Source: Methanobacteriota archaeon
GTDB taxonomy: Archaea > Hydrothermarchaeota > Hydrothermarchaeia > Hydrothermarchaeales > SZUA-236
Assembly: GCA_003230355.1 (NCBI GenBank)
Contig: QIDD01000083.1
Location: 1-5,508, forward strand
Direction: 5' to 3'
Length of the DNA: 5,508 nt
A model generated the notes under the pieces. That model was not told where the DNA came from. It worked only from the letters and a program-made list of their open reading frames with translations, and made no database searches. The number at the start of each line of letters is the position of its first letter. The first letter of the stretch is position 1. Below, in pieces: positions 1 to 5,358 of the stretch. The position numbers were made by a program, and so were the translations under genes.

Positions 1-807
1 GTGAAATCCAAGGTCGGTCTGGCACACCCGTTTGAGACTTGCGTTTCGAAAGACTTCGGAGAGTATGCCCATCTCCACGCCCCAGTCACCGGGCACACGG
101 ATGTTTAGCGCCAGATCGGATGTGAGGGCGAACTCACCTGAAAGCGCGTATTTATAGGATGCCAGATACTCTAGAAAGGACGAGCGCCTGCCGAGCTTGC
201 GCCTCAGAGAATCGATAAGAGGTGTTACAAAGAGCCGGAAAACCCGGCCGTACATCTTCAGCTCCTTAAGCCCTATGCGGGTGTAAAAAGCCTTGTTAAA
301 GAAAAAATCCAGCTTAGGCGATGCAACTGGAAAAAGCAGCCTCGTGGGAACAGCTTCTGTAAAGGTCACAACATCAGCGTCAATAAGTGAGAGCGCATAT
401 GAGTTAAGGCTTCCAACGCCAAGTGCAATCCACATATCACGGCCCTTACCTGAAATATCAGAAACATTGATATCCTCTTTTTTCAAGCCTTCAAGTATCT
501 TTTTTATCCCTGGACTGTCATTCCATAGAATGAGACTTGGAATCTGCAGCTTCTCATAGAATTTCACTGTCTTTTTGTACTCATCCAGGGTTTCTGCCTT
601 TAAAGAAACGATCACCTTTTCTAGATAGCGGCAGTTATTCAGGCTTTCAAGTATGTTTTTAAGCGCCGGCTGCTGAATTTCAGAATAGAGCATTGGAATT
701 ATTACTGTGCAGGGCCGGTTCGACGAGGCGAGCTCTTCTTTTTGCCACTCCAGGTCCTGGCCGAAATCATGGTGCGTTGTGATAAGGCCGTTTTGTGAAA
801 ACTCCAT
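1..807 (-). CDS. gpgS: Glucosyl-3-phosphoglycerate synthase (GT81), 3' end cut off by the window
   Basis: An open frame of 269 codons runs from ATG at 807 to base 1 without a stop, so the C-terminus is missing. The product resembles GpgS, a cytosolic GT-A glycosyltransferase that moves glucose from a nucleotide sugar to 3-phosphoglycerate, the first step to the compatible solute glucosylglycerate. Visible marks are a beta-strand near the N-terminus (TVIIPMLYSE, 34-43), GKGRDMW (120-126), a DxD-type metal and nucleotide-sugar site DAD (143-145), SGEFA (223-227) and the GT81-like PGDWGVEMG (239-247) followed by CQTDL (262-266). An in-frame TAA lies four codons upstream of the ATG with no ATG, GTG or TTG between, which fixes the start. 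There is no good Shine-Dalgarno, but a TATA-like box about 33 nt upstream suggests a very short leader. It lies 87 bp downstream of the DHPS-like gene on the same strand. The phosphatase partner GpgP is not in the window. Mannosyl-3-phosphoglycerate synthase is the alternative, but the PGDWG region favours GpgS. Confidence 0.85.
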   Translation of the reverse strand, partial: MEFSQNGLITTHHDFGQDLEWQKEELASSNRPCTVIIPMLYSEIQQPALKNILESLNNCRYLEKVIVSLKAETLDEYKKTVKFYEKLQIPSLILWNDSPGIKKILEGLKKEDINVSDISGKGRDMWIALGVGSLNSYALSLIDADVVTFTEAVPTRLLFPVASPKLDFFFNKAFYTRIGLKELKMYGRVFRLFVTPLIDSLRRKLGRRSSFLEYLASYKYALSGEFALTSDLALNIRVPGDWGVEMGILSEVFRNASLKRVCQTDLGFH

Positions 808-835
808 ATTTCCCAGTTACCTGCTCAGCACATGC

Positions 836-851
836 AATATTAAGTTTTTCG
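836..851 (-). promoter_or_regulatory. gpgS: Probable BRE/TATA promoter of gpgS
   Basis: Read on the minus strand, a purine-rich BRE-like CGAAAAA (851-845) is followed directly by CTTAATATT (844-836), close to the archaeal TATA consensus. Its centre is about 33 nt from the gpgS ATG at 807. With the usual spacing of about 25-27 nt, transcription would start near 813, giving a leader of only a few bases, which fits the missing Shine-Dalgarno. This suggests gpgS can be transcribed independently of the DHPS-like gene upstream. Confidence 0.5.
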
Positions 852-894
852 GTACGCTGCAGGGGAAATCTTATCCCATGAAAAGGACATGCTT

Positions 895-2382
895 TTAATA
901 ATGGAAAAGAGTTTCATCCTGCACATAACTTCTGCCGGTTCGAAGCGCGATCTCTGCTTTTTCAAGTTCCAATCCAAGATATGATGCGTGGCTCATTTCT
1001 GATACCAGTCCGAGCCGTAGGATTGTGTCGCAGAGGTCTCTTGCAGAGGTGCCTTCAACCGCCACATCAGACTTGCCCGCCCTTGTGTGCAGGGCAACAA
1101 GTTTATCCTCTTCCACGTGTATCGTGAAATCACCCAGGGGGTCAGGTTTTTTCACGACTGATTCAGCTTTCACACGTTGTGACTCCGAAGCAGCAGGTGA
1201 AATCACACGTCTTTTCTCCTTTAGCCTGAGAAGATCGATTCCAAGGTCTTTAGGCGTGGTGCCGCGGCTCTTTGCGAGAAACATCATATTTGATGCGGAT
1301 TTCAGCTCAGATACTGCGCCGCGCGTTTTCGGGCTGGCCTCGGTTGTGAATAGCAGGCTCACCGAGCACTCCATCGCAATACCGGCGAGAAAGGCGTTTA
1401 TCCCAATCGAATCCGCGTCTGTAAGTTCAGTTACGTTTCCAACACCCATGAGCAGCGGCACTTCACCTTTTCCGCCCATCTCACTGTAGGCGGCAATTGA
1501 ATCTGTTACCCCATATCCCACCGGCTCCAAAATCGGGTCTGCAATAATGTTTGTAAATCCCCGTTCTTTGGCTAGCTCAATGTTTTCGTAAAGCATACGT
1601 AGCCGGCTTGATAGACGTGTGTACTTCTCCCTGCCGGGAACAATCACAACAGGAGTATTTGTAGGCCTGACTTTTTCTAAAAGCTCTTTATCAAGGCTCA
1701 TGATGAGGTCCACTCCAGATTCAATGGCGGCGTTAAGGTTATCTAAATCCATGGTGTCAACGCTGAGCGGAACGTTTAGGCGTCGAAGCACGCCTATGAG
1801 TTCAGCTGTCCGGGCAGGCGCCTTATGAGATATGCCGATGTCGATTATATCCGCACCCTGCCCGATATAATATCTGGCCCGGTCAACCACCTCGCTGTCA
1901 CTCATCGTATCGGCATCCACAATCTCAGCCACAACACGCATAGGAAAATCCTGCCCCACCGCAAGGTCTCTGATTACAAAGTTCCCTGGCTTTTTAAGCA
2001 GCCTACTTTTGATTTCCGCTGAATCAACTTGTTTAATCTCGGTGAGCGCTCTACTGCGCATCTCAGATGTTAGCAGCGCGCAGGCGGGCACAGTCTTTGA
2101 AAGCACGAGTCTCTCAATGTTTTCAAGAACATATCCAAGGTTCGAAAGATCCTTCGGACCCAATACAGCCTTGATTCCAAGCGATTTTTCAACTGTGTTG
2201 AGATCAAGTGTCGAGTAGCCGGGGAAGATTATAAGATCAAACCCATCCACTCCCTGCAGGTGTTCAAGCCGGATGAATGAGGCGATGTCAACAGGCGCTG
2301 TAAACACGCTGCAGCCAAACTCTTCGGCAACCTCTCGCACACGGCTCTGCATAAGCCTCCCGGTTACAACTGCAACTTTCAT
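895..2382 (-). CDS. Dihydropteroate synthase-related archaeal protein (DUF6513 / pterin-binding barrel / DUF4346)
   Basis: This 495-residue protein has three apparent parts. Residues 1 to about 135 look like the N-terminal domain of archaeal DHPS-related proteins (DUF6513). Residues 147 to about 385 form a pterin-binding TIM barrel with GADIIDIG (176-183), PLSVDT (205-210), ADPILEPVGYG (281-291) and GVGNVTELTDAD (313-324). Residues 414-493 resemble DUF4346, with DPLGDFTI and HASYLGLELEKAEIAL followed by YVQDE. The usual DHPS phosphate-loop motif (NVTPDSFSDGG) is replaced by VDADTMSDSEV (156-166), so ordinary folate synthesis is unlikely. Relatives occur in archaea and methylotrophs that use tetrahydromethanopterin, so a role in making or handling that cofactor is likely but inferred. 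The barrel family also includes corrinoid-dependent methyltransferases (MtrH, AcsE and CdhD types), so methyl-pterin binding is an alternative. ATG 2382 follows GTGAT (2390-2386), part of an archaeal Shine-Dalgarno. The gene is divergent from the phosphatidyltransferase across 42 bp and upstream of gpgS. Confidence 0.82.
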   Translation of the reverse strand: MKVAVVTGRLMQSRVREVAEEFGCSVFTAPVDIASFIRLEHLQGVDGFDLIIFPGYSTLDLNTVEKSLGIKAVLGPKDLSNLGYVLENIERLVLSKTVPACALLTSEMRSRALTEIKQVDSAEIKSRLLKKPGNFVIRDLAVGQDFPMRVVAEIVDADTMSDSEVVDRARYYIGQGADIIDIGISHKAPARTAELIGVLRRLNVPLSVDTMDLDNLNAAIESGVDLIMSLDKELLEKVRPTNTPVVIVPGREKYTRLSSRLRMLYENIELAKERGFTNIIADPILEPVGYGVTDSIAAYSEMGGKGEVPLLMGVGNVTELTDADSIGINAFLAGIAMECSVSLLFTTEASPKTRGAVSELKSASNMMFLAKSRGTTPKDLGIDLLRLKEKRRVISPAASESQRVKAESVVKKPDPLGDFTIHVEEDKLVALHTRAGKSDVAVEGTSARDLCDTILRLGLVSEMSHASYLGLELEKAEIALRTGRSYVQDETLFHY

Positions 2383-2424
2383 GATATCACAAAGCTTTTT
2401 ATCTCACACTGGCAAGTAGCGCCC
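2383..2424. promoter_or_regulatory. 42-bp divergent intergenic region with a candidate TATA box
   Basis: This short gap must serve two divergent genes. For the plus-strand gene, CTTTTTAT (2395-2402) is centred about 26 nt before ATG 2425, which fits a TATA box driving a leaderless transcript; no Shine-Dalgarno precedes that ATG. For the minus-strand gene the same AT stretch is only about 16 nt from ATG 2382. Its own promoter may therefore lie inside the neighbouring reading frame. The minus-strand gene does have GTGAT at 2390-2386. Confidence 0.35.
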
Positions 2425-3012
2425 ATGGTCAGCTCGAAACTGCGCTCCACAGCAGACCCATATATCACGCGCATCGTGGCGCCAATAGCCAAAGCTAAAG
2501 TCAACCCCAGCCTTATCACACTCCTTGGATTCACTTTCAGTATCATTGCAGGACTTATGTATGCCTCTGGCAATTTAATCTTTGCTTTGCTTTCGCTTGC
2601 GTTGGGCTCGGTTCTCGACGCGGCTGACGGCGCGGTTGCACGGCTGTCAAATCGGGTGTCTGCATTCGGCGGATTTCTCGACTCACTTACAGACCGTTAT
2701 TCTGACGCGGTGATACTTACGGGAATTGCAGTCTATCTCAAGGGCCATTATCTGCTTGTGATCACGGCTCTTGTGGGAAGCCTGCTTGTAAGCTACACAC
2801 GGGCGCGCTCTGAAATGGAGATAAATGGTAAATGCAACGTGGGCTATGGCGAGCGGGCTGAGCGCCTAATTATAATCATGGCGGCAACAATTGTTGAAGC
2901 CGCAAGCCCTGGTTTAAACGCGATCTATTGGGCGATTGTTGTGCTTGCAGTGCTCACACACTTCACTGTGGCCCAGCGGATCTGGTACACCTACGAGGCG
3001 TTGGAAAAATAA
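2425..3012 (+). CDS. CDP-alcohol phosphatidyltransferase, probable archaetidylinositol phosphate synthase
   Basis: This 195-residue membrane protein carries the complete CDP-alcohol phosphotransferase signature D-x2-DG-x2-AR-x8-G-x3-D-x3-D. It begins DAADGAVAR at residues 65-73, with G82, D86 and D90 completing it; the four aspartates are the metal and catalytic residues. About six hydrophobic segments are visible, roughly residues 30-49, 51-68, 92-106, 108-124, 147-160 and 164-185. The stretch GYGERAERLIII (140-151) after the third or fourth segment is typical of the archaeal branch that joins CDP-archaeol to myo-inositol 1-phosphate, giving archaetidylinositol phosphate for ether-lipid head groups. 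Substrate choice is inferred from this resemblance; serine or glycerol phosphate acceptors are alternatives. No in-frame ATG, GTG or TTG lies between 2425 and the start of the divergent gene, so ATG 2425 is the start, perhaps leaderless. The gene converges with rpl40e, with 43 bp between their stops. Confidence 0.85.
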   Translation: MVSSKLRSTADPYITRIVAPIAKAKVNPSLITLLGFTFSIIAGLMYASGNLIFALLSLALGSVLDAADGAVARLSNRVSAFGGFLDSLTDRYSDAVILTGIAVYLKGHYLLVITALVGSLLVSYTRARSEMEINGKCNVGYGERAERLIIIMAATIVEAASPGLNAIYWAIVVLAVLTHFTVAQRIWYTYEALEK

Positions 3013-3023
3013 AAAAGATAAAA
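3005..3023 (-). terminator. T-rich tract ending the tsr3-rpl40e transcript
   Basis: Read on the minus strand, bases 3023 to 3005 give TTTTATCTTTTTTATTTTT, starting 32 nt after the rpl40e stop codon. Archaeal intrinsic termination relies mainly on U-runs without a strong hairpin, so this is a good candidate for the operon end. It overlaps the last two codons and the stop of the convergent phosphatidyltransferase gene. Confidence 0.5.
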
Positions 3024-3055
3024 GTCCCTCTCTGCCTGAGGTAACAATAGAAGGT

Positions 3056-3202
3056 CTACTTATTCCGCTCTTTCTTCTTTGACCTAAGCGACTTTGAACC
3101 GCATTTACGGCATGCCTTAGCCTTCCACGGATTATTCGCGTTGCATCGCCTGCATATCTTCTTGTGAAAGAGCCGTGCCTCTGCCTCTGGAAATCGTGCC
3201 AT
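3056..3202 (-). CDS. rpl40e: Large ribosomal subunit protein L40e
   Basis: This small gene encodes 48 residues, starts at ATG 3202 and stops with TAG at 3058-3056. The protein is the archaeal stand-alone form of L40e, a zinc-ribbon component of the large ribosomal subunit; in eukaryotes it is made as a ubiquitin fusion. Four cysteines in two C-x2-C knuckles (C17, C20, C31, C34) bind zinc. The core [19 protein letters not shown] (17-35) is the family hallmark, and the basic tail ([12 protein letters not shown]) fits rRNA contact. The start lies 13 nt after the tsr3 stop, and GAGGAATGAT, a near Shine-Dalgarno, overlaps that stop, so the two genes form a tightly coupled operon. A longer overlapping minus-strand frame here (2914-3219) is a shadow. 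Confidence 0.95.
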   Translation of the reverse strand: MARFPEAEARLFHKKICRRCNANNPWKAKACRKCGSKSLRSKKKERNK

Positions 3203-3215
3203 ATCCTATCATTCC

Positions 3216-3713
3216 TCACAAATCAAAATATTCTTTTTGAACAGCTAGTACTTCATCTGAGCTTTGGCATTCTCTGTAGTCGTTTAAAAGGTTTTCGTTG
3301 AGCCCTGTGAACTGAGGGCCCCACTTGAACTTGCTCAAAACCAGTTTGCTCTGCTCCCGATGGCCGAGGATGTAGAGCGCCGCGGCCATTGCTTCAGCGG
3401 TTGTGAGCTTTGTGGGCTTTCCGTAGTTTACAGGGTTTGCGGCGATGAGCACGGGGAGTATTCTTTCATGACCGGTTTTAATCAAAGGTATGATTTCGCG
3501 GGCATGTTCCCAGGAGCAGTCCAAACCAGTAAGCCCCCGATACCCTGCGTCTGCCTTTGAAATCACACGCTCTGCAAAAGGGCTCAACACAATCGAGTTC
3601 TTGGGAATCTTCGCAGGACTAGTCAAAATCTTTGCAACACCCAACCTGCCGAGCTTCGCGCCTGTACATGCCTTCGGATTACACTGCCTTGCCGTGTAGA
3701 TGAAGAGGTTCAT
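3216..3713 (-). CDS. tsr3: Tsr3-type rRNA aminocarboxypropyltransferase (DUF367)
   Basis: The protein is 165 residues when started at ATG 3713. It belongs to the Tsr3 family, SPOUT-like enzymes that move the 3-amino-3-carboxypropyl group of S-adenosylmethionine to the N3 of a hypermodified pseudouridine in helix 31 of small-subunit rRNA. Family marks are the N-terminal FIYTARQCNPKACTG (4-18), LSP (43-45), LDCSW (64-68), LPVLIAANPVNYGKP (86-100), LTTAEAMAAALYILG (103-117) and SKFKWG shortly after. An upstream in-frame ATG at 3731 would add six residues (MQCNKY). I prefer 3713 because homologues begin there and because the TATA-like box at 3737-3746 is centred 28 nt upstream, which predicts a leaderless message. 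From ATG 3731 that box would be too close. It is followed 13 nt later by rpl40e. A truncated second copy of its first codons lies at 5228-5296. Confidence 0.92.
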   Translation of the reverse strand: MNLFIYTARQCNPKACTGAKLGRLGVAKILTSPAKIPKNSIVLSPFAERVISKADAGYRGLTGLDCSWEHAREIIPLIKTGHERILPVLIAANPVNYGKPTKLTTAEAMAAALYILGHREQSKLVLSKFKWGPQFTGLNENLLNDYRECQSSDEVLAVQKEYFDL

Positions 3714-3714
3714 G
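3671..3714 (-). repeat. Direct repeat copy A, 5' end of intact tsr3
   Basis: This 44-bp stretch covers the first 14 codons of tsr3 plus part of codon 15 and one base before the ATG. It matches 5254-5297 at 39 of 44 positions in the same orientation, including an unbroken 18-bp identity next to the start codon. Upstream of the ATG the two copies show no visible similarity. Confidence 0.85.
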
Positions 3715-3781
3715 TATTTGTTACATTGCATTACTTTATTTATATGATTTCGGAAAAGTAGTGTTAAACAAAGGTGATTAA
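3714..3781. promoter_or_regulatory. Shared bidirectional promoter for tsr3 and the nuclease-like gene
   Basis: The AT stretch TTTATTTATATG (3735-3746) can act as a TATA box both ways. On the minus strand it reads CATATAAATA and is centred 28 nt before tsr3 ATG 3713, giving a leaderless transcript. On the plus strand it is centred about 40 nt before ATG 3782, so transcription would begin near 3769. That is just ahead of a strong Shine-Dalgarno, AGGTGAT at 3772-3778, with a 3-nt spacer to ATG 3782. The plus gene thus has a leadered message and tsr3 a leaderless one. Confidence 0.5.
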
Positions 3782-4600
3782 ATGGTTAGGCTAAAACCTG
3801 TACCTTTTAAAGGGAGAGGAAGAAATCCGGAATTGGTTAGGGTGCTAGAAGAAGGTTTTGAGCAGTTCAGAAAAGAGATTAACCGGTATTGTAAATCAGA
3901 TGGATCCCACGATACAATTCTTGGATGGGGAACAGAAAAAAGCTACTTATCCCTGTTCTCTCACGGATTAAATAAAAAAGGTAGAAGAATTTGTTTATTG
4001 GAGATGCCCTTTCAAAGAACATCGAAGGATAGAGATGATTATAGCTCTGATTCAAAGAAATACACAGGTCATGTTGATGCTTATATTGTGGACAGAAAAA
4101 GCTTGAAAAATAACGCATTAACAATGGTGATTGAGGCCAAAGCAACTCATATCGGAATAAGTAAGAACGGCCCTTCAAATGATGACTATAATCGCCCCAA
4201 GAAGATGTTAAAAAAAGCCGAAAAACAACTAAAAACAATAAATCCAAGTGACATAAGTTATAATGAGCAGTTTGAATCAAAGAAGCACACCTACAAAATC
4301 GCGCTTATTTTTACCGTGGTGAAGGTGCGAAATGCAATATCAGGCAAAGGTGATGATTTGGAATGGAAAGACCCTGACGATGTTATTGATGAAGCGAAAG
4401 AGTATTTCGCTAAAGTTAAGAGAAAAATTAATCGTAAAAACATCCGTCATGGGGAATATTATCATTCTTCAAAACAAATTAAGTTAATCCGAGAATGGTA
4501 CGGCAATACTAGCATTGAAGATGGGAAAGAAAAACCTAGGACTGATGCTTGGACCCATTATTATGTCGGAGCTTTAGTTACTGCTGCTCTCTATCGTTAA
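3782..4600 (+). CDS. PD-(D/E)XK nuclease-like protein of unknown specificity
   Basis: I do not recognise a named family for this 272-residue protein. It shows the residue layout of the PD-(D/E)XK fold: an N-terminal helix glutamate (GTEKSYLSLF, E52), then GHVDAYIV (D99), then a hydrophobic strand ending IEAKAT with E118 and K120. D99, E118 and K120 would form the metal-dependent active site. The rest is lysine-rich with a predicted helical region (residues 134-152), and it ends in a mildly hydrophobic tail (THYYVGALVTAALYR). Start ATG 3782 has a strong Shine-Dalgarno (AGGTGAT, 3772-3778). The gene is AT-rich compared with its left neighbours; 4201-4260 contains 16 G/C of 60, against 29 of 60 at 1921-1980. 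It lies between intact tsr3 and a toxin-antitoxin pair, inside a segment bracketed by tsr3 repeats, which suggests transfer. A role in defence or as a solitary restriction enzyme is inferred; no methyltransferase is visible. Confidence 0.7.
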   Translation: MVRLKPVPFKGRGRNPELVRVLEEGFEQFRKEINRYCKSDGSHDTILGWGTEKSYLSLFSHGLNKKGRRICLLEMPFQRTSKDRDDYSSDSKKYTGHVDAYIVDRKSLKNNALTMVIEAKATHIGISKNGPSNDDYNRPKKMLKKAEKQLKTINPSDISYNEQFESKKHTYKIALIFTVVKVRNAISGKGDDLEWKDPDDVIDEAKEYFAKVKRKINRKNIRHGEYYHSSKQIKLIREWYGNTSIEDGKEKPRTDAWTHYYVGALVTAALYR

Positions 4601-4617
4601 AGGTTAACCGCCACACA

Positions 4618-4968
4618 TCATATCAGCCTCCCCCACTCCCTCTTCACCTTCTCAAAGACCGACTTATTGACTCTTGCTACCTTCTTCTTGATTATGCTCT
4701 GCTCCAGTGTGAATATCTTGTCTACTTTTATCCTGCTCTTTTTTGGTATTTTGCCCTCCTTGAGGTCTTCATTGTCTATGAGAACAGAGTAGTACTCTGA
4801 GCCCTTCAGATTGGATGTAACGGCGCAGGTTATAAGGTCCCTATTTTTCTTGTTGTAGCCGTTATTTGACAAGACAAGAACTGGCCTCTGTTTTATACTG
4901 CTCAGGTCTGAAAACGGGAAATGTACGATAAGGATGTCTCCCTGTTCAAACCCTGTCCCAGACCTCAT
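4618..4968 (-). CDS. MazF/PemK-type endoribonuclease toxin
   Basis: This 116-residue protein fits the MazF/PemK toxin family, which cuts mRNA (or tRNA/rRNA) at short specific sequences and is held inactive by its antitoxin. The N-terminal hallmark [12 protein letters not shown] (10-21) is followed by [11 protein letters not shown] (26-36), with the expected catalytic arginine R28. AVTSNL (49-54) holds the matching catalytic threonine T51 or neighbouring serine. [16 protein letters not shown] (78-93) is the usual conserved strand of the family, and the length is normal. ATG 4968 lies inside the last codons of the antitoxin gene (23-nt overlap), with GGGAGA shortly upstream, so translation is probably coupled. 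No key residue appears missing. Its 3' end faces the nuclease-like gene across 17 bp. The RNA target cannot be predicted from sequence. Confidence 0.88.
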   Translation of the reverse strand: MRSGTGFEQGDILIVHFPFSDLSSIKQRPVLVLSNNGYNKKNRDLITCAVTSNLKGSEYYSVLIDNEDLKEGKIPKKSRIKVDKIFTLEQSIIKKKVARVNKSVFEKVKREWGRLI

Positions 4969-5197
4969 CTTCAGGGTTCTCCCACAACCGCTTGGCCGCC
5001 TTTTCTGAATGGATGAGCAGATCCTTGAAGTCCTCTTTTACCTCTTTTGAAATCTCTTCCACCTTTTCCAGCATGATTTTGCCTTTCTCATGAATCAATA
5101 TGAGCTCATCCCCCTTTTTGATATCAGCTTCCTCCCGTATCTCACGGGGTATGGCGATCTGCCCCTTCTCTGAGACTTTCACGGTTTTTACTTTCAT
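4946..5197 (-). CDS. AbrB/MazE-family antitoxin
   Basis: This 83-residue protein has an N-terminal swapped-hairpin AbrB DNA-binding domain: [17 protein letters not shown] (6-22), then [20 protein letters not shown]. The acidic, tryptophan-containing tail ([13 protein letters not shown]) is typical of AbrB antitoxins, whose tail wraps the toxin and blocks it. A GTG at 5206 would add three residues, but that GTG is part of the Shine-Dalgarno AGGTGA (5208-5203), which sits 5 nt before ATG 5197; I therefore take ATG 5197. The gene precedes and overlaps the toxin by 23 nt, the usual antitoxin-first order. A perfect 16-bp palindrome at 5216-5231, between the TATA-like box and the start, is the likely site at which the antitoxin or the complex represses its own operon. 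Confidence 0.87.
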   Translation of the reverse strand: MKVKTVKVSEKGQIAIPREIREEADIKKGDELILIHEKGKIMLEKVEEISKEVKEDFKDLLIHSEKAAKRLWENPEDEVWDRV

Positions 5198-5215
5198 CTG
5201 ATTCACCTGAATTAA

Positions 5216-5231
5216 GTAAGAATATTCTTAC
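5216..5231. promoter_or_regulatory. Perfect 16-bp palindrome, likely operator of the toxin-antitoxin operon
   Basis: GTAAGAATATTCTTAC is its own reverse complement across all 16 bases, and the symmetry ends there (5215 and 5232 do not pair). It lies 18 bp upstream of the antitoxin ATG, directly after the TATA-like box and before the predicted start of transcription. A bound AbrB-type dimer would block RNA polymerase at this place. That the antitoxin binds here is inferred. Confidence 0.6.
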
Positions 5232-5296
5232 ATAAATATCTTTGCTTTGCAGACCTTCGGATTGCACTGCTTTGCAGAATAGATGAAGAGGTTCAT
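5228..5296 (-). pseudogene. Truncated tsr3 5' remnant (22 codons)
   Basis: From ATG 5296 the minus strand reads MNLFIYSAKQCNPKVC and then KAKIFM before TAA at 5230-5228. The first 16 residues match the start of the intact Tsr3 (MNLFIYTARQCNPKAC) with three conservative changes: T to S, R to K and A to V. Similarity fades at about codon 16, or three codons later if one codon was lost. The remaining roughly 145 residues, including the LDCSW and AANPVNYG motifs, are absent. The copy still has a start codon and a TTTAAA box (5325-5330) about 32 nt upstream, so it looks like a displaced 5' end. Its tail now overlaps the promoter and operator of the toxin-antitoxin operon. A functional 22-residue peptide is unlikely. 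Confidence 0.8.
5231..5245 (-). promoter_or_regulatory. Probable BRE/TATA promoter of the toxin-antitoxin operon
   Basis: On the minus strand GCAAAG (5245-5240) resembles a BRE and GATATTTATG (5240-5231) a TATA box. A start about 27 nt on, near 5209, would give a leader of about 12 nt holding the Shine-Dalgarno AGGTGA. The box overlaps the tail of the tsr3 remnant's reading frame. Confidence 0.5.
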
Positions 5297-5297
5297 G
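5254..5297 (-). repeat. Direct repeat copy B, displaced tsr3 5' end
   Basis: This is the second copy of the 44-bp stretch at 3671-3714, in the same orientation and differing at five positions. The copies lie 1.58 kb apart, start to start, and bracket the nuclease-like gene and the toxin-antitoxin pair. This could be an attachment site or recombination boundary; no integrase is visible to confirm it. Confidence 0.8.
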
Positions 5298-5323
5298 GTT
5301 CCTTCCAAGTTTATTGTTTGTGT

Positions 5324-5358
5324 GTTTAAATGGTTTTTTGTCGTGAAGTGATTTAAAC
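5324..5358. repeat. 8-bp inverted repeat upstream of the tsr3 remnant
   Basis: GTTTAAAT (5324-5331) and ATTTAAAC (5351-5358) are exact reverse complements separated by 19 bp. The inner arm contains the TTTAAA that could serve as TATA box for the remnant. The arms could be a protein-binding site or chance in AT-rich DNA. Confidence 0.35.

Noticed and set aside
1025..1489. 154-codon plus-strand frame antisense to the DHPS-like gene
   Set aside because: It lies wholly inside a well-supported gene, is serine- and arginine-rich as antisense frames often are, and has no recognisable domain.
3027..3041. CCTC/GAGG hairpin between the convergent genes
   Set aside because: A 4-bp stem with a 7-base loop is too weak to claim; the T-rich tract at 3005-3023 is the better terminator signal.
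2914..3219. 101-codon minus-strand frame overlapping rpl40e
   Set aside because: It is out of frame with the clear L40e gene, overlaps the convergent phosphatidyltransferase, and shows no domain or ribosome-binding signal.
3714..3731. Longer tsr3 reading from ATG 3731, adding MQCNKY
   Set aside because: The TATA-like box would be only about 10 nt away, family members begin at MNLFIY, and the truncated second copy also begins at that ATG, with no similarity upstream.
3879..4280. 133-codon minus-strand frame inside the nuclease-like gene
   Set aside because: It is antisense to a gene with a strong ribosome-binding site and a plausible active site; its composition looks like a shadow frame.
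4549..4800. 83-codon plus-strand frame across the nuclease-like gene end and the toxin
   Set aside because: It covers the 3' part of the MazF-like gene in antisense and has no ribosome-binding site.
5198..5206. GTG 5206 as the antitoxin start
   Set aside because: The GTG is part of the Shine-Dalgarno AGGTGA, which is correctly spaced for ATG 5197.
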